Positions 1 through 5,732 are shown, counted from the stretch's first letter. The stretch: DNA of 8,024 nt from Desulfuromonadales bacterium (GCA_015688915.1 JAATGX010000145.1:1-8024); one strand, 5' to 3'. Numbers and translations are program-made. Notes: generated by a model from the sequence alone, not told the origin.

Positions 1-60
1 CAACCGAAAGAATGACACTAGTACCTTGTAACCTTTAAAACAGCGCGTCCACAATGGGTG

Positions 61-177
61 CCTCTCCCCCCTTGCGGGGGAGGGACAGGGTGGGGGGGAA
101 GGTGCCATTTAATCACAACAGGTGAAGAGGGCAGCTTCCCCCACCCCCCAACCCCCTCCCGCAAGGGGAGGGAGAGC
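61..177. repeat. Gene-less inverted arm pair (MITE/REPIN-like copy 1)
   Basis: Left arm 61-106 and right arm about 131-177 are imperfect reverse complements. Each arm has its own small palindrome around TTGC (left) or GCAA (right), followed by a G-rich (left) or preceded by a C-rich (right) tract. The arms match those around the DUF559 gene at 3528-3964 and the pair at 4320-4431. The 24-nt spacer (107-130) starts ATTTAATCACAACA, which matches the first 14 bases of the DUF559 ORF at 10 of 14 positions, so this may be an internal-deletion derivative. No target-site duplication is visible. It lies upstream of the LysE-like gene. Confidence 0.75.
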
Positions 178-181
178 AAAC

Positions 182-217
182 GTCCAAACTCCAATCCCCC
201 CTTTTTCAAAGGGGGAC
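182..217 (+). repeat. Second hairpin repeat family, copy 1 (C5-TTT/AAA-G5)
   Basis: The motif GTCCAAACTCC (182-192) is followed by a hairpin at 197-215: stem CCCCCTTT/AAAGGGGG with a 3-nt loop. An inverted copy lies at 3472-3509, on the far side of the four-gene run. It has no T-tract, so it is a palindromic repeat rather than a standard intrinsic terminator. It directly abuts the right arm of the repeat at 61-177. Confidence 0.75.
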
Positions 218-290
218 TTGTCACGTGAGCGCTGTGAGCGGAAGATTGACCCTCCAATCAGGATTGAGAACAACGGGAGTCCACTACGAT

Positions 291-913
291 ATGTTCAACA
301 TCCACAACTATGCGGCCTTTATCGGCGCCATCATGATCTTTCAACTCGCTCCCGGTCCCGGCACCCTGGCCATCCTCAATGCCACTGCCCGAGGCGGCAT
401 CGGTGTCGGTATGGGAGCGGTGTTCGGTACGCTGGCCGGCGATCTGGTGTACATGACGGCGGCGGTTTCCGGCCTTGCGGCCCTGATGGCGGCAAATCCG
501 GCGCTGTTCTCGGTCGTGCGGTGGGGAGGTGTTGCCTACCTGTGCCGTTTCGGCTGGAATCTGCTGCGTGCCGCTGCGGATAACGGCACAGCCAGGGCCG
601 GGGATGCCGGTGCGGCGGCTGGCCTGCCTTTTGCCAGGCGTTTGCGGTGGGGCTCACCAACCCGAAGGTCATCATCTTTTTCCTCTCTTTTTTCCCGCTC
701 TTCATGACCGCCGGGATCAGGCCGGTTACCCTGGGGGTGATGATGGCCCACGTCACGTTGATCGGCCTGATGTACCAGACCTTCCTGGTGGTGGCCGGCG
801 ACAGGCTTTCCCGGCGGCTGTCCGGCATGAAACGGACGCGCCTGCTCATCAAACGACTGGCAGGCGCCGCGCTGATCGGTTTTGGCGTTAAACTGGCCTT
901 CGACAATAATTGA
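291..913 (+). pseudogene. LysE/RhtB-family amino-acid exporter, frameshifted
   Basis: The first part (from ATG 291) is a membrane protein with the LysE-family signature near residues 20-33 (LAPGPGTLAILNATARGG), several hydrophobic segments, and YLCRFGWNLLRAAADN, where the family has its central YLxxLGWxxLR motif. The downstream half (AVGLTNPKVIIFFLSFFP through to TGA 911-913) is in another frame. Adding one T to the T4 run at 629-632 joins them as LPF-CQAFAVGLTNPK and gives about 207 residues, the normal family length. The family exports amino acids or similar small molecules across the inner membrane. CGGGAG at 274-279 lies 11 nt before ATG 291 and supports that start over the upstream GTG at 225. 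It leads the run and is followed 35 nt later by the nitroreductase. The shift could be a true mutation or a homopolymer sequencing error. Substrate cannot be read from the sequence. Confidence 0.85.
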
Positions 914-948
914 ACTGAACAGTGACAACTGAACGGAAAGGATCTCCC

Positions 949-1467
949 ATGGACTTTTATGATGTGGTTAAGACAAGGCTGAGTGTCAGGCAGTACACCC
1001 AGGAGCCGGTCGAGGAGGACAAGCTGACACGGGTTCTGGACGCGGCGCGCATTGCCCCGTCGGCGGGCAATCGCCAGCCGTGGCGTTATATCGTGGTGCG
1101 GGACGAGGAAACGAAAAACCGGCTGCGGCCGGCCTATGACAAGGAGTGGTTCTACACGGCGCCGGTGATTATCGTCGCCTTCGGCGATCCCGCCACCGCC
1201 TGGGTGCGCAAGGACGGCCGCTCCTATATCGACGTTGACGTGACCATCTCCTTCGACCACCTTGTCCTGGCGGCAGCGGCCGAGGGGCTGGGAACCTGCT
1301 GGATCGCCAATTTCGACCCGGCGGTCGTCTCGGAAGCTCTCGGGATACCCCCGGAATTCGAGCCGCTGCTGCTCACCCCGCTGGGGTATCCGGGCGCGAC
1401 CCCGCAGCCTCGAGAAAGGAAGGCGCTCGATGAGATCGTCTACCGGGAGCGCTGGAGCGCCAGGTAA
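949..1467 (+). CDS. Nitroreductase-family flavoprotein
   Basis: This is a 172-residue soluble protein of the FMN-dependent nitroreductase fold, a family that reduces nitro compounds, quinones or other electron-poor substrates with NAD(P)H. Features in order are the N-terminal RLSVRQY (10-16), the FMN-phosphate-binding region APSAGNRQPW (36-45), and the C-terminal AEGLGTCWIANF (111-122) and LTPLGYP (142-148). The length fits the short single-domain class. AAAGGA at 937-942 lies 6 nt before ATG 949, so this start is preferred over the GTG at 922. It sits 35 nt after the exporter and 4 nt before the methyltransferase, as expected for one transcript. Natural substrate is unknown; nothing in the context points to a particular one. 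Confidence 0.9.
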   Translation: MDFYDVVKTRLSVRQYTQEPVEEDKLTRVLDAARIAPSAGNRQPWRYIVVRDEETKNRLRPAYDKEWFYTAPVIIVAFGDPATAWVRKDGRSYIDVDVTISFDHLVLAAAAEGLGTCWIANFDPAVVSEALGIPPEFEPLLLTPLGYPGATPQPRERKALDEIVYRERWSAR

Positions 1468-1471
1468 TGCC

Positions 1472-2197
1472 ATGAGTCCCCCACAGGGAATGGCAACCAA
1501 CCCATCGGGCATAGGGGACTCGCGTTATGCCGACCGGCTCCATCGTGCCGTTTCCGATGAGACCGACCAATGGCTGAAACGCTGGGCCGCTATCCTGGAG
1601 ACCGCGCGGCGGGGAAAGCTTTTGGAGCTGGGGTGCGGCGGCGGCCGAGACAGCCGTTACCTTACCGATCGTGGCCTGGATGTGATTGCCTGCGACTATT
1701 CGCCGGAAGCGCTGGAACTCTGCCGCCACAAGGCGCCGCGAGCCGACCGGCGCCGGATCGACATCCGTGAGCCGCTGCCGTTCCCGGACAAGGCTTTCCC
1801 GGTCGTGCTGGCCAGCCTCTGCCTGCACTATTTTCCCTGGCCCGAGACCGTGGCGATCATGGCCGAGATCCGGCGCTGCCTTGAACCGGGGGGCTTTTTG
1901 CTGGTGCGGGTAAACTCCACGGGCGACATCCACCATGGCGCGGACGGGCATCCCGAGGTCGAACCGGGTCTGCACAATGTGAAGGGAGAACTGAAACGTT
2001 TCTTCGACCGGGAGGCCGTGGAACGCCTCGTGGGGAACGGCTGGGCGGTCCACGGCCTGGAGGAGATGACGGTGGACCGGTATGTCTCTCCCAAGGTGGT
2101 ATGGGAAGCGGTGTTGGAAAAACCGGCAGATTCGGATATAACAGTTGTCGAAACCACCGACGTCCAATCAACCGGGAGTGTACATGTCGCCACATGA
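1472..2197 (+). CDS. Class I SAM-dependent methyltransferase
   Basis: This is a 241-residue protein with a Rossmann-type SAM-binding domain. Motif I is LLELGCGGGRD (50-60), the acidic end of strand 2 is VIACDYS (71-77; D75 should hold the ribose), and the motif IV/post-IV region reads LASLCLHYFPW, followed by EIRRCLEPGGFLLVRVN. In many relatives the segment before the strand-4 motif is FDVV; here it is FPVV. The C-terminal part (about 160-241) is probably the substrate cap. ATG 1472 has only a weak upstream CAGG; an in-frame ATG at 1490 is possible but has AGGGA directly against it. The gene follows the nitroreductase stop by 4 nt and overlaps the protease start by 14 nt, suggesting translational coupling. 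The methyl acceptor cannot be assigned. Confidence 0.87.
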   Translation: MSPPQGMATNPSGIGDSRYADRLHRAVSDETDQWLKRWAAILETARRGKLLELGCGGGRDSRYLTDRGLDVIACDYSPEALELCRHKAPRADRRRIDIREPLPFPDKAFPVVLASLCLHYFPWPETVAIMAEIRRCLEPGGFLLVRVNSTGDIHHGADGHPEVEPGLHNVKGELKRFFDREAVERLVGNGWAVHGLEEMTVDRYVSPKVVWEAVLEKPADSDITVVETTDVQSTGSVHVAT

Positions 2198-3458
2198 GCT
2201 TTTGCCCCATCCCCGTATGACAACCCTGGCCAACGGCATCCGGGTCGTGACCCAGAGTGTGGCCGCCATGCAGAGCGCCGCCATCGGGATACGCATCGAC
2301 AGCAGCACCAGAAACGAACCTGCCGACATGGGCGGCGCATCCCACTTCATCGAGCACCTGCTGTTCAAGGGGACCGAACAGCGCAGCGCGGACCGGATCA
2401 TGGAAGGGTTCGATGCGCTCGGCGCCAGGGTCAACGCCTACACCAGCCAGGAAGAGGTCTTTTATTATGCAACCTCGCTGGCGTCCGCTGTTCCGGATAC
2501 CTTTGAAATCCTGGCCGACCTGTTCGCCAATTCGATTCTGCCGCCGCGGGAGGTTGAAAAGGAACGGGGCGTGGTCCTCCAGGAGATCTCCATGAACCAG
2601 GACAATCCGGGGCGCTTCGTGTACCACCGGTTTCACCGCGGTTTCTGGCAGGGGCATCCGCTGGGAACCCCGGTGCTGGGCACGCCCGAGTCGATCCGCT
2701 CCATCCACCGTGACCGCCTGATGGACCACAAGCGCGCGCACTACCTTGCCGGCGCCACCATTGTCTCGGCGGCCGGCAATGTTGACCACGACCGGATCGT
2801 GGCATTGAGCGAGCGTTATTTGAACAGCCTGCCGGTCGGCACGCTGCCGGCCAGCAAGCCCGCCGAAGGATGGCGCCCGGTTACGGCCGAGCATGTCCAC
2901 CACCCGCGCCCCATGGAACAGACCCAGTTTTACCTGGGCTACCCCCTGCCGCCTGCCGGCAACCGGCATCGCAACAGCTTGGCCGTTTTGAACCAGATCC
3001 TCGGCTGCGGCATGAGTTCGCGCCTGTTCCGGGAGGTCAGGGAGCGCCGCAGCCTGGCCTATTCCGTGTATTCCAGCATGTCGTCCTACTCCGATTCCGG
3101 CGGATTGCTGATTTACGCCGGCACCACGCCGGAGCGTGCCGGCGAGGCCGTGGACGTTTGCCATGGCGAACTGATGCGTTTTTGCCATGAGACGGTCAAC
3201 GAAGAGGTGATGGAATCCGCAAAACAGCAGATCCTCAGTAAGCGCCTGATGGCCCTGGATGATTGTGAAATCCAGGCGCGGCGCATCTCCAACACCACAT
3301 CCATTCTCGGTGAGCCGGAACCGCTCGGCCCGTCACTGGCGGAGGTCGCGGCGGTCAGCAGCGCAGATGTGCAACGTATGGCGCACGAACTGTTCGCTGC
3401 TGTTGTGCCGCGCGTCGAATCGGTCGGTCCGGGGGACGGCCCCCGTTTGCCGCGGTGA
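2184..3458 (+). CDS. M16-family zinc metallopeptidase (insulinase/processing-peptidase type)
   Basis: This 424-residue protein has the inverted zinc motif HxxEH as HFIEH (54-58), inside ASHFIEHLLFKGT. The third metal ligand is E134 in RGVVLQEI, 76 residues after H58, the spacing of mitochondrial processing peptidase beta subunits. The catalytic half also carries NAYTSQEEVFYYA. The second M16 domain (about 200-410) includes MSSRLFREVRERRSLAYSVYS, the usual arginine/tyrosine-containing substrate region. One chain with two domains is normal for the bacterial PqqL/YmxG-like class. There is no signal peptide, so it is probably cytoplasmic. CGGGAG at 2173-2178 sits 5 nt before ATG 2184, which rejects the upstream in-frame ATG 2145. 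It is the last gene of the run. A 6-bp hairpin (3430-3445) falls inside its final codons. The physiological substrate is unknown; degradation of short peptides is likely. Confidence 0.93.
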   Translation: MSPHELLPHPRMTTLANGIRVVTQSVAAMQSAAIGIRIDSSTRNEPADMGGASHFIEHLLFKGTEQRSADRIMEGFDALGARVNAYTSQEEVFYYATSLASAVPDTFEILADLFANSILPPREVEKERGVVLQEISMNQDNPGRFVYHRFHRGFWQGHPLGTPVLGTPESIRSIHRDRLMDHKRAHYLAGATIVSAAGNVDHDRIVALSERYLNSLPVGTLPASKPAEGWRPVTAEHVHHPRPMEQTQFYLGYPLPPAGNRHRNSLAVLNQILGCGMSSRLFREVRERRSLAYSVYSSMSSYSDSGGLLIYAGTTPERAGEAVDVCHGELMRFCHETVNEEVMESAKQQILSKRLMALDDCEIQARRISNTTSILGEPEPLGPSLAEVAAVSSADVQRMAHELFAAVVPRVESVGPGDGPRLPR

Positions 3459-3471
3459 AAGACAGCAACGA

Positions 3472-3509
3472 ATCCCCCCCTTTGAAAAAGGGGGGGCAGG
3501 AGTTTGGAC
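3472..3509 (-). repeat. Second hairpin repeat family, copy 2 (inverted)
   Basis: A perfect hairpin at 3474-3496 (seven C, TTT, loop GAA, AAA, seven G) is followed by GGAGTTTGGAC, the reverse complement of the GTCCAAACTCC tag at 182. Read on the - strand, it matches copy 1 except for a few bases, mostly beside the C run. It lies 14 nt after the protease stop, so it may also act as a 3'-end structure, although no T-tract follows on the + strand. The two copies enclose the four-gene run in inverted orientation. Confidence 0.75.
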
Positions 3510-3527
3510 ATATTCAAGGTTCTAAAA

Positions 3528-3964
3528 GTCCCCCCTCCCCTTGCGGGAGGGGGTGAGGGGGTGGGGGAAGTTGCCATGAAACCACGACATTCCCTTCAAG
3601 GATTTGCCAGAGAACTGCGAAATAAGGCTACTGATGTTGAACTTCTGTTGTGGCGTCGCTTGCGAAACAGTCAGGTTGAGGGAGTCAAGTTTCGCAGGCA
3701 GCAACCGATTGAAGCATACATCGTAGACTTCGTATCCTTTGACAAGAAGATTATCGTTGAGCTTGATGGTGGTCAGCATGCAGAACATGCCGACTACGAC
3801 AAGCAGAGAGACGACTGTTTGAGTGCCAACGGATTTAGCGTTTTGCGTTTCTGGAACAACGATGTACTTGAAAACATTGAGGGGGTACTGGAAGTTATCA
3901 GGCAGCGGTGCCGGTAAGTGGTTTCCCCCACCCCCCCACCCCCTCCCGCAAGGGGAGGGGGAGC
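3528..3964. mobile_element. DUF559 gene flanked by inverted arms (candidate mobile unit)
   Basis: Left arm 3528-3575 and right arm about 3919-3964 are reverse complements, with one mismatch over 39 aligned bases in the core. Each contains CCCCTCCCCTTGCGGGAGGG or its complement, plus a G/C-rich tail pointing inward. Only the DUF559 gene lies between them. The same arms occur without the gene at 61-177 and 4320-4431. The enclosed gene is visibly more AT-rich than its neighbours, a sign of transfer. No target-site duplication was found and movement is inferred only. A REP-like repeat that happens to flank the gene is the alternative. Confidence 0.55.
3576..3917 (+). CDS. DUF559 endonuclease-fold protein
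   Basis: This 113-residue protein matches the DUF559 family, which has the very-short-patch-repair/PD-(D/E)XK-like fold. Recognisable blocks are ARELRNKATDVELLLWRRLR (11-30), KFRRQQPIEAYIVDFVSF, the probable catalytic strand KKIIVELDGGQHAEH (E and D of VELDGGQH as likely metal ligands), and the family ending GFSVLRFWNNDVLENIEGVL. The length is typical. ATG 3576 is chosen because the G-rich end of the left repeat arm (GGGGGAAG, 3563-3570) forms a Shine-Dalgarno 5 nt upstream. The frame stays open back to 3504, but that part only translates the repeat as PPPLAGGGEGVGE and is probably not protein. The stop lies just inside the right arm. Nuclease activity is inferred from the fold; the cellular role of this family is not established to my knowledge. 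Confidence 0.88.
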   Translation: MKPRHSLQGFARELRNKATDVELLLWRRLRNSQVEGVKFRRQQPIEAYIVDFVSFDKKIIVELDGGQHAEHADYDKQRDDCLSANGFSVLRFWNNDVLENIEGVLEVIRQRCR

Positions 3965-4010
3965 AAACGTTATGGTTCCGTAAAAATACACTCCCGCACG
4001 TAAAATTACA

Positions 4011-4055
4011 TTGACATTTCATTCAAACAATGAAATAATCTATAAAAAATATAGA
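4011..4055 (+). promoter_or_regulatory. Near-consensus sigma-70 promoter with two dyads
   Basis: The -35 TTGACA (4011-4016) and -10 AATAAT (4034-4039) are 17 nt apart, predicting a start near 4046. The spacer contains the perfect dyad TTTCATT-CAAAC-AATGAAA (4017-4035). A second perfect dyad, TCTATA-AAAAA-TATAGA (4039-4055), covers the -10 edge and the start. Both are placed where a repressor could block RNA polymerase, but no regulator gene is present to connect with them. The segment is AT-rich against a GC-rich background. A 19-nt spacing to TAATCT is the alternative -10. Confidence 0.7.
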
Positions 4056-4129
4056 TATTATTGCAAATGTGAACGAGAGGCTGACCCTAACACCGGAGGC
4101 CAGGGATGAATAATCCCTGGCCTTTTTTT
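4046..4129 (+). ncRNA. Putative short transcript: small RNA or attenuated leader
   Basis: The promoter at 4011 and the intrinsic terminator at 4098-4129 define a transcript of about 84 nt with no convincing ORF. It contains GCTGACC (4080-4086), found again at matching distance before two terminators upstream of the exporter gene. It may be a free small RNA, or a leader whose read-through feeds the DsbC-like gene at 4480. No known riboswitch consensus (including GEMM-type c-di-GMP/cGAMP) was recognised. Confidence 0.4.
4098..4129 (+). terminator. Intrinsic terminator, 10-bp perfect stem plus T7
   Basis: The stem GGCCAGGGAT/ATCCCTGGCC has a 5-nt loop and is followed at once by seven T (4123-4129). 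It lies 52 nt after the predicted start of the 4011 promoter, too early for any gene end, so it defines a short RNA or acts as an attenuator. Confidence 0.9.
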
Positions 4130-4319
4130 ATTCGCATCAGGCATGGCGCGTGACCCATGAACACCATCCGGCCGATTGCGGCGGATGCTGGTGTTCGTAA
4201 GAGGTGAAGCCGAATGATGATCAACCAATGTGAATGTATGGGCGGTTCGATCCCGCATCTTTCTCCGGCGGTGAAACTATGGTCGGACCACTCCCGCGGG
4301 CCGCCGGCAGTGGGGAACG
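4130..4319 (+). other. Non-coding stretch with one imperfect hairpin
   Basis: No ORF with a ribosome binding site or family resemblance is seen. The clearest structure is an imperfect hairpin at 4159-4196: GAACACCA/TGGTGTTC (8 bp), a TGC bulge, then TCCG/CGGA around an 11-nt loop. AAGAGGTGAAGCC follows it. This may be the remaining leader of the gene at 4480. Nothing else is supported. Confidence 0.5.
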
Positions 4320-4431
4320 GTCCCCCCTCCCCTTGCGGGAGGGGGGCAGGGGGTGGGGGAAATTGCCACGTTTGATCCGGATGCCAGCTTCACCCACCCC
4401 CCAGCCCCCTCCCGTCGAAGGGAGGGGGAGC
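4320..4431. repeat. Gene-less inverted arm pair (MITE/REPIN-like copy 2)
   Basis: Left arm 4320-4367 is almost identical to the left arm of the DUF559 unit, including the inner end TTGCCA. The right arm is about 4384-4431, where the central loop is altered to GTCGAAG instead of GCAAG. The spacer is about 16 nt. The outer right end GAGCTAACG resembles GAGCAAACG in the other two copies. It sits between the promoter at 4011 and the ATG at 4480, so it interrupts or forms part of that gene's leader. Confidence 0.75.
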
Positions 4432-4479
4432 TAACGACAAAGACCACTACGGTTCGCTTACAAAAAGGAGAAATCTGAC

Positions 4480-5214
4480 ATGATCAAAATCTTACTGATT
4501 GTTGCCCTCGCAGTCGCATTCACGGCACCCGCGGCCTTTGCCGCCGATGATCTCTCCGCGGTCAAGGCCTCGCTGCAAAAGATACTGAAGGACTCCACCC
4601 CTGTGGACGGCATCAGGGCCACACCCATCGAGGGGCTGTACGAAGTGCAGACCGATTACGACATCATCTATTATTACCCCAAGGGCGATCTCTTTTTCCT
4701 CGGCCAGTTGCATTCCGTTGACGGCAAGGACCTTACGGCGGCGGCCAGAGACACGGTCATCGAAAAAACCATCGCCTCGCTCGATCTGACCAAGGCGGTC
4801 AAGTCGGGCAGCGGCAAGAATGTCGTCATCGAGTTTCTCGATACGGACTCTCCGCTCAGCCGGAACTCCGCCGCATACTGGAAATCCAGGAGCGACGTAA
4901 CCCGCTACGCCTTCCTTTTCCTGCCCGAGGTGAACCAGGCGGATGCCACGCAGAAATCGGAATGGATACTGAGCCAGAAGGACAAGTCCGCCGCGCTTGA
5001 CGAAGTTTTGTCCGGCACACATGATCAGAACGCTTTTGAGGGCGTCACGGAGGAGGGCAGAAACCTCTTCAAGGAGCATCTCCAGAACACCGAAAAGGCG
5101 TACGTGGGCGACACCCCGCTCTTCTTCGTCAATAACCGGCTTGTTCTCAAGCCTGATCCGGAGGCATTCGACGCGGCGCTTAACGAAGGGGAGCAGCAAG
5201 CCGAGGCCAAGTAA
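4480..5214 (+). CDS. DsbC-like periplasmic protein lacking the CxxC active site
   Basis: This 244-residue protein has a clear Sec signal peptide (hydrophobic 4-20, probable cleavage after AFA at 21). Residues about 25-90 resemble the DsbC/DsbG N-terminal dimerisation domain (LQKILKDSTPVDGIRATPI, GLYEV, YYYPKGDLFFLGQL, GKDLTA). A thioredoxin-like domain follows. Where DsbC relatives have FTDPDCPYCRK this protein has EFLDTDSPLSRN, so both catalytic cysteines are serine (S124, S127). The cis-proline loop before the last strand is kept (GDTPLFF, P213). There is no cysteine anywhere, so thiol-disulfide exchange is impossible; a chaperone, scaffold or binding role is inferred. Both serine codons (TCT 4849, AGC 4858) are one base from cysteine codons. 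AAGGAG at 4465-4470, 9 nt upstream, fixes ATG 4480. It appears to be a single-gene unit. Confidence 0.85.
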   Translation: MIKILLIVALAVAFTAPAAFAADDLSAVKASLQKILKDSTPVDGIRATPIEGLYEVQTDYDIIYYYPKGDLFFLGQLHSVDGKDLTAAARDTVIEKTIASLDLTKAVKSGSGKNVVIEFLDTDSPLSRNSAAYWKSRSDVTRYAFLFLPEVNQADATQKSEWILSQKDKSAALDEVLSGTHDQNAFEGVTEEGRNLFKEHLQNTEKAYVGDTPLFFVNNRLVLKPDPEAFDAALNEGEQQAEAK

Positions 5215-5270
5215 TGCTGATGGTCCCGTACTGAAGAGGATTAAAAAAACTGAGTAGTATTGGTCTTCCT

Positions 5271-5385
5271 CTCGTCCCTTCTCCCTGAGGGAGAAGGTGG
5301 CCGAAGGCCGGATGAGGGGGCGGCAGCGCCATATGCATCAACGTTTCCCCCTCACCCTGGCCCTCTCCCTCAGGGAGAGGGAACC
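5271..5385. repeat. Palindromic repeat pair of a different subtype
   Basis: Left arm 5271-5320 contains the perfect hairpin CCTTCTCCC-TGA-GGGAGAAGG (5277-5297). Right arm 5344-5385 contains CCCTCTCCC-TCA-GGGAGAGGG (5361-5381). The arms are imperfect inverted copies separated by about 23 nt. They share the layout of the other arm pairs but have a different sequence; GGTGGCCGAAGGCCGGATGA in the left arm is of a type I recall from intergenic repeats in many proteobacteria. The first hairpin lies about 60 nt after the stop of the DsbC-like gene and may help end its transcript. Confidence 0.7.
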
Positions 5386-5423
5386 GTATGTTGCCAGAGC
5401 GCGAGATTGATTTTCCTCAGATT

Positions 5424-5462
5424 AAAAAAAGAGTTGACTTTTTTCGCTGTGGAATATATAAA
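5424..5462 (+). promoter_or_regulatory. Tandem promoter P1
   Basis: The -35 TTGACT (5434-5439) and -10 TATAAA (5457-5462) are 17 nt apart. The -35 sits inside a dyad, AAAAAAG-AGTTGA-CTTTTTT (5425-5444). The following bases (AACTAGCTATCAAATAGAG...TAGATATA) resemble those after P2, so promoter and early leader look duplicated. No ORF follows before P2. A small hairpin, CGCAT/ATGCG, lies at 5512-5528. Confidence 0.7.
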
Positions 5463-5531
5463 ACTAGCTATCAAATAGAGTAAGTAGATATATTGAGCAT
5501 ACCGCTGTAATCGCATGAAAATGATGCGTGC

Positions 5532-5570
5532 AAAAAAAGAGTTGACTTTTTTGATTTAAGAGCGTACAAA
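5532..5570 (+). promoter_or_regulatory. Tandem promoter P2, homologous to P1
   Basis: The -35 TTGACT (5542-5547) and -10 TACAAA (5565-5570) have the same 17-nt spacing as P1. A 21-nt stretch covering the dyad and the -35 (5532-5552) is identical to 5424-5444, giving a period of 108 bp. The expected start is near 5577. The next elements downstream are the terminator at 5609-5655, two more terminators and the exporter gene at 5949. Confidence 0.7.
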
Positions 5571-5608
5571 ACTACTAACTTAATAGAAATTATAGATTTA
5601 CCGGATAG

Positions 5609-5655
5609 GCCGGAGGTCTTGCGTAGCAACATGCGCTTGATGCTCCGGCTTTTTT
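5609..5655 (+). terminator. Intrinsic terminator 1 upstream of the exporter
   Basis: The stem GCCGGAG (5609-5615)/CTCCGGC (5643-5649) encloses a 27-nt loop that may fold further, and is followed by TTTTTTAGTTTTT. It lies about 32 nt after the predicted P2 start, so it is more likely an attenuator or the end of a small RNA than the end of a coding transcript. Confidence 0.7.
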
Positions 5656-5714
5656 AGTTTTTGCGGCATGGCTTCCCGGCCGTTTTTTCGAATCAATCAG
5701 CCAGAACATATTTT

Positions 5715-5732
5715 GCCGGTTTCCGAACCGGC
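5715..5732 (+). other. Perfect hairpin GCCGGTT-TCCG-AACCGGC
   Basis: A 7-bp perfect stem with a 4-nt TCCG loop lies just before a GCTGACC box (5735-5741) and the next terminator. With no T-tract it is not a terminator. It is probably a structural part of the leader or small RNA. Confidence 0.55.

Noticed and set aside
376..3188. Long - strand ORFs at 376-1512 and 1857-3188
   Set aside because: They overlap well-recognised + strand genes and their products resemble no family.
3430..3445. CGGGGG-ACGG-CCCCCG hairpin as terminator of the protease
   Set aside because: It lies inside the coding sequence and is followed by only three T, so terminator function is not supported.
3504..3575. N-terminal extension of the DUF559 ORF
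   Set aside because: It only translates the palindromic repeat; the SD-supported ATG is at 3576 and the family begins there.
4241..4264. tRNA T-arm look-alike (GGCGG TTCGATC CCGCA)
   Set aside because: Only four stem pairs form, there is no CCA or acceptor partner, and no anticodon arm is found upstream.
4046..4320. GEMM (c-di-GMP/cGAMP) or other known riboswitch
   Set aside because: The characteristic conserved core of these classes was looked for and not seen here or at 5577-5948.
61..5385. CRISPR array
   Set aside because: Repeats are paired, inverted and irregularly spaced, with no regular spacer units and no cas genes.
5260..5478. 72-residue ORF
   Set aside because: It is built from the palindromic repeat and the promoter region, with no ribosome binding site or family resemblance.
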